Of a DNA stretch of 64,000 bases, positions 54,716 to 60,407 are shown one piece after another; within the stretch, counting starts at the first letter, position 1, and the number at the start of each line of letters is the position of its first letter. The translations under genes were made by a program, and so were the position numbers. This stretch comes from CAYGFH01 sp964430295 (lineage in GTDB: Bacteria > Patescibacteriota > Microgenomatia > UBA10105 > UBA927), in contig CAYSEV010000003.1 of the NCBI GenBank assembly GCA_964430295.1, positions 16,791 through 80,790 of the forward strand, in the 5' to 3' direction. The notes beneath the pieces are model-generated. The model was not told the origin of the DNA and ran no database searches. It saw nothing but the letters and a program-made list of their open reading frames with translations.

Positions 54716-55066
54716 ATGATACGACCTAATGCTTCATTTCTACGATTTTTGCTTGGTATTTTTAGCCTCATTTTGTGCGTAGGGTTAGTGAGATCGCTAT
54801 ACTCGCAGCTTTTTAAGGAAGATGCGGTCAAGCAAAGAAAACAGGGCATACTGAAAGAAACTACGCGTAATACTGAACTTAAACGCAAATTAGAAGAAGC
54901 GACTAGCAGTGCATTTATAGAAAGACTTGCCAGAGAAAAGCTTGGACTGGTACGTGAAGGAGATACAGTAGTATTGATCGATATGTCACGGGTAAAGGGA
55001 CTTGATCAGCTAAATCAATACAATACTCTATCAAATTGGGAAGAATGGGTGCGCTTATTCTTTTAG
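54716..55066 (+). CDS. FtsB/DivIC septum formation initiator family protein
   Basis: 116 residues. One N-terminal membrane helix (FLRFLLGIFSLILCVGLVRSL), a short coiled coil (about 45-80), and the terminal FIERLAREKLGLVREGDTVVLI, diagnostic of FtsB/DivIC. It bridges other divisome proteins at the septum. Divergent from the recombinase gene; TATACT at 54706-54711 may be part of its promoter, though it lies very near the start. Confidence 0.88.
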   Translation: MIRPNASFLRFLLGIFSLILCVGLVRSLYSQLFKEDAVKQRKQGILKETTRNTELKRKLEEATSSAFIERLAREKLGLVREGDTVVLIDMSRVKGLDQLNQYNTLSNWEEWVRLFF

Positions 55067-55072
55067 TATGTG

Positions 55073-55144
55073 TGTCAGGAGAGAGGATCGGACTCTCGAC
55101 CACAGCGTTATGAATGCTGTGCTCTACCACTGAGCTATCCTGAC
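55073..55144 (-). tRNA. tRNA with CAU anticodon (elongator Met, or Ile2 if lysidinylated)
   Basis: 72 nt. Perfect 7-bp acceptor (GTCAGGA/TCCTGAC), D arm GCTC-AGTGGTA-GAGC, anticodon loop TTCATAA (CAU at 34-36, U33 present), 5-nt variable loop and T arm GAGAG-TCCGATC-CTCTC. The 31-39 pair is A.C. The T loop has C at 55 in place of the usual U (pseudouridine position). CCA is not encoded. Met versus Ile2 cannot be decided by eye. Confidence 0.88.
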
Positions 55145-55211
55145 GTATTCCATATTTTACCTGAGTTGAGGCTAAAAGACAATTCTGTTATACTACGAAG
55201 ACGTTCAGAAT

Positions 55212-55282
55212 CGCGGGGTAGTGTAGAGTAGCACAGGAGGCTCATAATCTCCTAGACCGCGGCGCGACTCCCGGCCCCGCAA
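55212..55282 (+). tRNA. Initiator tRNA-fMet (CAU), structurally divergent
   Basis: 71 nt. The acceptor is CGCGGGG/CCCCGCA, leaving a C1.A72 mismatch, the hallmark of bacterial initiator tRNA. Anticodon arm GGAGG-CTCATAA-TCTCC has CAU and a G.U closing pair; the usual three G-C pairs below the loop are only partly kept. The D loop is short (AGAGTA) and lacks the G18-G19 pair. The T arm needs a bulged C (CCG-c-GG) and has loop CGCGACT, with neither U54 nor U55. CCA not encoded. Confidence 0.72.
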
Positions 55283-55290
55283 CACGATTA

Positions 55291-55321
55291 AAAAACGGAT
55301 GCATCATGCGTCCGTTTTTTT
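55291..55321 (+). terminator. Intrinsic terminator after the initiator tRNA
   Basis: CGGATGCA at 55296-55303 pairs with TGCGTCCG at 55307-55314 (one G.T pair), with a 3-base loop, flanked by an A-tract upstream and T6-T7 downstream. It ends the tRNA transcript. Confidence 0.9.
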
Positions 55322-55345
55322 ATGCCTTGAACTGCTGGTAAATGA

Positions 55346-56401
55346 TTATTTTTTGAATTTAGTAAGCTGTGGCATTGCCGTGATATATTGAAGGAAATAT
55401 TCAGAGAATATGGCATGTGCATTCGTATTCGGATGCTGTTCCCAAGAATTTACGGTCATAATTTCTCCATTGTGAGTATGCAGGTATCTCCAAGTAGAGA
55501 TGACCTTCATCCCGGCAGAACGCAGATATTGTTCTGTAATCATAGACATTTCATACGATATACCTTCAGATCTTGGTATATGATTCAGTACCATGGCTAC
55601 TATAGGGGGTAAACCCTGTTTTGTGACAATCAAATTCATTTTTTTTACATCTGAAGCAAATCGGGACTGGTTAGAATTATATTTTCTATATATATCAACT
55701 AGAAAGTCATTTCGCAGTCCAACTCTGGTAAGTATATTGTTATACGTTTGCTGCATGAGCCTTCCAGTATAGGAGTAATTAGTTATAAAAGCTTTCCATT
55801 TTTCGGGGATGGGGATTTTATAAGCAAAGTTATTGTCATATTCCAGATGTTTTGACGGTAAGTAATCGTTTAGACACACACCATAGATGACTAAATCAGG
55901 TTTTAGTTCCTCTAGACTCGTTTCAATATTTTTAAGTACATCTTCGCTTTGTGCGCCAAGTATTCCATAGTTTATAACCTCAACATTATATTTTTTCATA
56001 AGATGTTGTTCTATTTGAGAAGAATATGTTTCGTTATCACCAACGCCTTGACCATATGTAAATGAATCACCATATATAACTATTCGAAATACACCGTTTT
56101 TTTTAGGGAGAATAGGGGATGTCCTTCTTATACCGATCTCATTGAACACGTGCAAAACCCCCTGCCACATATAGGCTTTAGTTGCACCGGGAAAATCCAC
56201 ATCATACTTTGCTAATGGATCTGGCGTACGTGTAGAATTTTTCTGAATCACATTCGAATTATCACCCTTATGCTGATGTAAGGTAGATGATAGTCTGAGT
56301 ATAAATTCAGCACTTATAACTCCGCAAAACAGAGACAAGAATACTAACATAATACGAATTCCTACAAGCACCATACGAGGTTTCAGATAGTTGTGTTTCA
56401 T
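55346..56401 (-). CDS. Membrane-anchored SGNH/GDSL-type hydrolase
   Basis: 351 residues. Membrane helix at about 12-32; the catalytic domain has VIYGDSFTYGQG (block I, nucleophile Ser), VINYGILGAQSED (Gly block), LVIYGVCLND (Asn block) and a C-terminal EQHPNTNAHAIFS with the His. These are the SGNH hydrolase blocks. Members deacetylate or esterify surface glycans. It is followed on the same strand by the region after a sulfatase-superfamily gene, so the two probably form one unit. Substrate unknown. Confidence 0.82.
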   Translation of the reverse strand: MKHNYLKPRMVLVGIRIMLVFLSLFCGVISAEFILRLSSTLHQHKGDNSNVIQKNSTRTPDPLAKYDVDFPGATKAYMWQGVLHVFNEIGIRRTSPILPKKNGVFRIVIYGDSFTYGQGVGDNETYSSQIEQHLMKKYNVEVINYGILGAQSEDVLKNIETSLEELKPDLVIYGVCLNDYLPSKHLEYDNNFAYKIPIPEKWKAFITNYSYTGRLMQQTYNNILTRVGLRNDFLVDIYRKYNSNQSRFASDVKKMNLIVTKQGLPPIVAMVLNHIPRSEGISYEMSMITEQYLRSAGMKVISTWRYLHTHNGEIMTVNSWEQHPNTNAHAIFSEYFLQYITAMPQLTKFKK

Positions 56402-56417
56402 ATTTAGGCTGCTCCCC

Positions 56418-57893
56418 TTAGTATGAATTAGTGTTATATTCGTGTAGGATTTGCTGTGCGATTTTGAGGTGTGATGAAATCAAATTCATTTGCTCTCCCG
56501 GATCCCTTTTTGTATCGAATAATTCGTATGGTATTAGTACTCCATCTCGAATATTTACTGTAAGTTTCATGGCTTTTTTTCTCAAAACTTTCTGAGTTTG
56601 ATCTACACTGTCTGTTATTAATAGATTATCCTGCTCCTTTTTCCCCAGAAGAAGCGGCACGAGAGATTTCCCATTTATCTTACCGGAAATTGTTGTTCCA
56701 ATAAGTTCAAGAATGGTAGGAAATATGTCTGCAGACTGGACATTTTCATGTATGACTTGTGGCTTTATACTCGGACCAAAAAGAAAAAAAGGAATTTTTG
56801 TGTTGGGATCATACAGTGTAATATGTCCTAATTGATTATGCTCCATGAACTCTTCTCCATGATCCGATGTAATGATCAATATAGTATTATTTTTTACCGT
56901 TTCATCACTCATAAACGTAATGAGATCAGTTAAAAGTGAAGAATCCAGTTCACGAATTTTTTGATCATACAATGCTTTAACATATTCGATGTGTCGGGGA
57001 TCTTTCCTATTAATTCTATTTATGTAGTTAGCTATGTATTTATATGGCAGCAACATTCCGTCATGTTGTTTATCGAATTTTTGAACAATATCCCTCTTTG
57101 TGGCTTGATTCATCCCTTGTTTCGTTATTGTTTCATACAGTGAAATCATACTGTCTTTCGTCTCAGCGTTGAACTTATGTTCTTGTATATCAGGTGGAAT
57201 GCTTTGGATTAATAAATCAACTAGTTCATTTGTAATAGCATCGATATCCTGAGAAAACAATGGAATCTCAGGGATTGTACCGTTTGCGTATATTAACGGG
57301 AATTTAATCGGTAAGTATGGGTCATGAACATAATAGGTATGCAAAAAAAGAAATGTTTTCTCGTGTTTCAGGATTCGTTGTTTATAGTCATTAAGAATCG
57401 GCAACCATTGCTGATCATATCTATTCGGAGAAAGGTCATAGAGCTTCGAAATTCCTCTATAATAGACGTTATCCAATGGCAATGTAGGGTCGTGATTTGG
57501 CATTAAAAATAGTGTGGTATATCCCATTTTCTGTAATAGATCAGGTAAAAATGGAATGTTTTGAGGTAATTTCTTATCTACTGTCGTGATGCCGTGTGCT
57601 GAGGGATAAAGCCCCGTAAATATTGATACATGACTTGGAAGCGTCCATGTAGCATTTGAATATGCGTTTTCAAATTTTATTCCTTGATTTGAAAATCGGC
57701 AAAGCTGTGGCGCTGTAACTCTTGTGTAACCATAACAGGGAAGATGTGTTGCTCCTAAGGTATCTAAAGAAACAAGAATTATGCTGCAGTCCTTACACAA
57801 TGGCGAAGGTGATATATACGATCTATTGTGATATGTAAACCCGATATATAAAGAAAAAATTATGCAGCAACATATAATTATTTTTTTATACAT
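56418..57893 (-). CDS. Sulfatase/alkaline phosphatase superfamily membrane protein
   Basis: 491 residues. One N-terminal helix (IICCCIIFSLYIGFTYH), then IILVSLDTLGATHLPCYGY (first metal Asp), NATWTLPSHVSIFTGLYPSAHG and TSDHGEEFMEHNQLGHITLY (metal Asp-His pair). The nucleophile position carries threonine or serine (WTLPSH) and not the cysteine that is converted to formylglycine in sulfatases of the CxPxR type, so phosphotransferase or phosphodiesterase activity is more likely. It may act on a surface phosphopolymer. Located outside the membrane. Confidence 0.82.
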   Translation of the reverse strand: MYKKIIICCCIIFSLYIGFTYHNRSYISPSPLCKDCSIILVSLDTLGATHLPCYGYTRVTAPQLCRFSNQGIKFENAYSNATWTLPSHVSIFTGLYPSAHGITTVDKKLPQNIPFLPDLLQKMGYTTLFLMPNHDPTLPLDNVYYRGISKLYDLSPNRYDQQWLPILNDYKQRILKHEKTFLFLHTYYVHDPYLPIKFPLIYANGTIPEIPLFSQDIDAITNELVDLLIQSIPPDIQEHKFNAETKDSMISLYETITKQGMNQATKRDIVQKFDKQHDGMLLPYKYIANYINRINRKDPRHIEYVKALYDQKIRELDSSLLTDLITFMSDETVKNNTILIITSDHGEEFMEHNQLGHITLYDPNTKIPFFLFGPSIKPQVIHENVQSADIFPTILELIGTTISGKINGKSLVPLLLGKKEQDNLLITDSVDQTQKVLRKKAMKLTVNIRDGVLIPYELFDTKRDPGEQMNLISSHLKIAQQILHEYNTNSY

Positions 57894-57993
57894 GATCGTA
57901 CTGTATAGCAGGCTTTTTATATTTATTTCTATTGTAAAGATAGTTATATTATCGATTTATAGATACCTGATTTTATCATTTTTGTTATGAGGG

Positions 57994-58022
57994 TTGACAA
58001 TATACTTATATACTAGTATAAT
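57994..58022 (+). promoter_or_regulatory. Consensus sigma70 promoter of the trp operon
   Basis: TTGACA (57994-57999) and TATAAT (58017-58022) are both perfect and 17 bases apart. Counting 7 bases from the box puts the start site on the A of the ATG at 58029, so the mRNA should be leaderless. A trp-operator-like dyad covers the -10 box. Confidence 0.9.
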
Positions 58023-58027
58023 AGTAC
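58010..58027 (+). promoter_or_regulatory. Putative TrpR operator overlapping the -10 box
   Basis: The 18-base site ATACTAGTATAATAGTAC agrees with the idealised E. coli trp operator GTACTAGTTAACTAGTAC at 14 of 18 positions by eye, including both TAGT cores. It is an imperfect dyad centred near 58018.5, covering the -10 box and start site, as in the autoregulated E. coli trpR gene. Caution: the right arm (AGTAC) also occurs in the valS promoter region. Confidence 0.6.
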
Positions 58028-58028
58028 A

Positions 58029-58295
58029 ATGAAAACGGTACAAATTGATACGATAGCAAAGATCATGCTACAGATTCGCTCGGTATCTGAAATGACGGAG
58101 TTTTTGAAAGGTTTGTTAACTCAAAAAGAATTGGAGGAAATTGTCAAAAGAATACAGATTGTAAAAAAACTTAAAGAGGGAATCCCACAGCATACGATTG
58201 CAAGAGAGTTGGGTGTCGGTATCGCCACAGTAACGCGTGGTTCAAAAGAATTACAAAAGGGGAGATTCAAACAAGTTCTAAGTTCTAAGTTCTAA
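58029..58295 (+). CDS. TrpR-family transcriptional repressor
   Basis: 88 residues, all-helical. The C-terminal half, RELGVGIATVTRGSKEL, is the TrpR helix-turn-helix and is closer to Proteobacterial TrpR (ATITRGSN) than to YerC. Arg70 corresponds to TrpR Arg84, which binds the tryptophan carboxylate; Gln43 replaces Arg54 on the other side of the indole, by eye. In TrpR, Trp binding lets the dimer bind the operator. The predicted operator overlaps its own promoter, so autorepression is likely. The last codons and stop lie in a 7-base tandem repeat. The trp leader starts 8 bases after the stop. Confidence 0.85.
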   Translation: MKTVQIDTIAKIMLQIRSVSEMTEFLKGLLTQKELEEIVKRIQIVKKLKEGIPQHTIARELGVGIATVTRGSKELQKGRFKQVLSSKF

Positions 58296-58299
58296 GTTC
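58273..58299 (+). repeat. Tandem 7-base repeat AAGTTCT across the repressor stop codon
   Basis: Three complete AAGTTCT units plus six bases of a fourth. Because 7 is not a multiple of 3, it is read in successive frames, encodes the last residues VLSSKF and supplies the TAA. Loss or gain of a unit would change the C-terminus and the distance to the trp leader. Confidence 0.9.
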
Positions 58300-58302
58300 A
58301 GT

Positions 58303-58368
58303 ATGGCAAATATCATTATAAATTCGCAACGTTGGTGGCAGAACCTTTTCAGGGAGGTTCTGATGTAG
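58303..58368 (+). CDS. trpL: trp operon leader peptide with tandem Trp codons
   Basis: 21 codons: MANIIINSQRWWQNLFREVLM, then TAG (58366-58368). The two adjacent TGG codons (58333-58338) lie directly before the first strand of the leader hairpin, as in classical trp attenuators. There is no Shine-Dalgarno; the ATG follows the repressor stop by 7 bases, so translation is probably coupled. A ribosome stalled at the Trp codons would cover strand 1, and one that reaches the stop would cover strand 2. Confidence 0.85.
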   Translation: MANIIINSQRWWQNLFREVLM

Positions 58369-58419
58369 TGGATATGTACGCATATGTTAGATCAGACCTC
58401 CAGTAATGGAGGTCTTTTT
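58339..58419 (+). promoter_or_regulatory. trp transcription attenuator: strands 1:2, 2:3 and 3:4
   Basis: Pause hairpin 1:2: CAGAACCT (58339-58346) with AGGTTCTG (58355-58362), 8 perfect pairs. Antiterminator 2:3: 58353-58364 with 58391-58401, 11 pairs with one bulged U. Terminator 3:4: AGACCTCC (58394-58401) with GGAGGTCT (58408-58415), 8 perfect pairs and a T-tract (58415-58419). The antiterminator and terminator share strand 3, so they exclude each other; this is the trp attenuator logic. The trpB ribosome site follows right after. Confidence 0.88.
58394..58419 (+). terminator. Attenuator terminator hairpin (3:4)
   Basis: An 8-bp perfect stem with a 6-base loop and five Ts. It stops transcription before trpB unless strand 3 is held by the antiterminator, which is expected when the ribosome stalls at the leader Trp codons. 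Confidence 0.88.
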
Positions 58420-58438
58420 GTATAAAAAAGGAGACAGT

Positions 58439-59713
58439 ATGATTACAAACTATTTGAATATTATGTTTTATTTAAAGACTTATCTGGGTGAGTTACCTGA
58501 ACCGCCGCTTGGGACTGATGGTAAGCAAATTGGACCGGGTGTGCTCGCGCCATTGTTTGCCATGGAATTAATACGTCAGGAGATGTCTTTAGATAAAGAT
58601 ATTCCAATTCCGGAAGAAGTGTCAGAGCTCTATAAAACATATAGACAGACACCTCTCATGCGTGCACGGCGGTTGGAAAAACTTTTGGATACGCCTGCAA
58701 AAATTTACTTCAAATATGAAGGCGTTTCTCCTGTCGGTAGTCATAAATTAAATACCGCAATCCCGCAGGCGTATTATAACAAAAAAGAAGGCGTAAAAGG
58801 GCTTGCTACAGAAACCGGAGCCGGACAGTGGGGGAGTGCTCTTTCTCTTGCGTGCAAAATGATGGGATTGCCGTGCCATGTGTTTATGGTAAAAGGGTCG
58901 TTTGATCAAAAACCGTACCGAAAAACGATTATGGAACTGTATGGCGCAGCCGTTACATCGAGTCCGTCAACAGAAACAAACGCGGGAAGAGAATTCCTGA
59001 AATCGAAACGGAATGCATCCGGAAGCCTTGGTATGGCAATTTCTGAAGCGATTGAATTTGCCGTCACTCACGGCTATCACTACGCGTTAGGTAGTGTACT
59101 TAACCATGTGTTACTTCATCAAACAATAATCGGTCAGGAAGCGAAACAACAGATGGAATCACTTGATAGGTATCCCGATATTGTTATCGGATGTTGCGGT
59201 GGTGGCAGTAATTTAGCTGGCATCAGTTTTCCATTTCTTGCAGACAAATTGGAGAAAAAAACACCACTTCGAATAGTTGCCGTTGAACCAACAGCTTGTC
59301 CTAGCTTAACGAAGGGAGAGTACCGTTATGACAGTGGTGATAGTGCAGGAATGACCCCTAAACTTAAAATGTATACAGTCGGAAGCGATTTTGTGCCTGA
59401 AACGATTCACGCTGGAGGGTTGCGATATCATGGAGATTCACCGTTGGTGAGTTTTTTACATCATAAAAAATTTATAGAAGCAGTAGCGTACGGGCAAAAG
59501 CAGGTATTTGATGCAGCAACTGTGTTTTCTCGCTGCGAGGGAATTATTCCTGCTCCAGAATCAGCACATGCAATTAAACATGTGATTGTAGAAGCGCTGA
59601 AAGCAAAAGAGATGGGAAAGAAAAAAACGATTCTGTTTTGCCTATCCGGGCATGGGCTATTAGATGTGGGATCTTATGCTGAGTACTTGAGAGGGGGAAT
59701 GGTATATGAATAA
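58439..59713 (+). CDS. trpB: Tryptophan synthase beta chain, TrpB2 type (stand-alone)
   Basis: 424 residues from ATG 58439, which has AGGAG 5 bases upstream; the frame's extra 11 codons run into the terminator and are not used. VGSHKLNTA holds the PLP lysine (Lys103), ETGAGQWGSA is the substrate/PLP loop, and CCGGGSNLAG binds the PLP phosphate. The GSHKLN signature and extended N-terminus match TrpB2, which condenses indole with serine without TrpA. No trpA or other trp genes are present, so indole salvage is likely. Regulated by the attenuator and probably TrpR. Overlaps the next gene by 8 bases. Confidence 0.93.
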   Translation: MITNYLNIMFYLKTYLGELPEPPLGTDGKQIGPGVLAPLFAMELIRQEMSLDKDIPIPEEVSELYKTYRQTPLMRARRLEKLLDTPAKIYFKYEGVSPVGSHKLNTAIPQAYYNKKEGVKGLATETGAGQWGSALSLACKMMGLPCHVFMVKGSFDQKPYRKTIMELYGAAVTSSPSTETNAGREFLKSKRNASGSLGMAISEAIEFAVTHGYHYALGSVLNHVLLHQTIIGQEAKQQMESLDRYPDIVIGCCGGGSNLAGISFPFLADKLEKKTPLRIVAVEPTACPSLTKGEYRYDSGDSAGMTPKLKMYTVGSDFVPETIHAGGLRYHGDSPLVSFLHHKKFIEAVAYGQKQVFDAATVFSRCEGIIPAPESAHAIKHVIVEALKAKEMGKKKTILFCLSGHGLLDVGSYAEYLRGGMVYE

Positions 59714-60407
59714 AAATATAATTGGCATACTCGGAGGTATGGGGCCGCAAGCAAGTTGCGAGCTATATAAATTAATTATAGACGGTGCCAGGCGAGCATA
59801 TGGCGCACATCACAATGATGAGTACCCTGAAATTATTCTGGACTCCATACCTGTTCCCGACGGATTTTCTCATCCTGAAAAGATGGAAGCTGTAGCATCT
59901 ATCTTAGAAGATAGAGTTTCGAGATTGACGTCTTTTGGAGCAACGACAATCGCAATCGCTTGCAACACAGTCTGTGTATATAAAAACAGACTGCAGTCAA
60001 AAACTGATTGTAACGTTATATCAACTGTAGAGGAGGTTGTGAAGGAAACGGCTAACTCGCACTCAAATGTAGTACTGTTGGCATCATCAACGTCATTACA
60101 GCTTCGGCTATATCAGGATATGATGGATCGCTATGGAATTACGTACGTTTACCCAAAAGAGCACTTGTATGCTCGAATCGATTCTATTATCGAAGGTGTT
60201 CTGAGTGGAGAATCGTACGAGGCATTATCCAAAAACATCACAAATCTAACTGATTCGTTATCAGACAGAAGCCAAGCAACAGCAGTTGTGTTAGGGTGTA
60301 CGGAACTGCCTCTTATTTTCCCTAAAAACTTTAGAATGCCAGTAATAAGCAGTCTTTCCATACTCGCGGAAAATATATTAAAACGGTATTATAAGGAGAA
60401 TATATGA
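59706..60407 (+). CDS. Aspartate/glutamate racemase family protein (RacX/YgeA-like)
   Basis: 233 residues. IGILGGMGPQAS opens the family; the two catalytic cysteines are Cys86 (ACNTVC) and Cys198 (LGCTELPL). The family includes aspartate racemases and broad-specificity amino-acid racemases. It lies inside the Trp operon (8-base overlap with trpB, ATGA with the next gene), so a role tied to tryptophan or serine chirality is possible, but the substrate is not known. Not glutamate racemase MurI proper, to judge from the opening motif and length. Confidence 0.85.
   Translation: MNKNIIGILGGMGPQASCELYKLIIDGARRAYGAHHNDEYPEIILDSIPVPDGFSHPEKMEAVASILEDRVSRLTSFGATTIAIACNTVCVYKNRLQSKTDCNVISTVEEVVKETANSHSNVVLLASSTSLQLRLYQDMMDRYGITYVYPKEHLYARIDSIIEGVLSGESYEALSKNITNLTDSLSDRSQATAVVLGCTELPLIFPKNFRMPVISSLSILAENILKRYYKENI

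Noticed and set aside
57901..57993. A small RNA gene in the gap before the trp operon
   Set aside because: AT-rich with no clear promoter, hairpin or terminator of its own; only the trp promoter is convincing.
58406..58438. Earlier start for trpB
   Set aside because: The extra codons come from the attenuator terminator; the ATG at 58439 has AGGAG at the right distance.
58296..58438. T-box riboswitch in front of the trp genes
   Set aside because: No T-box sequence or specifier loop is evident; the Trp codons in a short ORF and nested hairpins fit a leader-peptide attenuator better.
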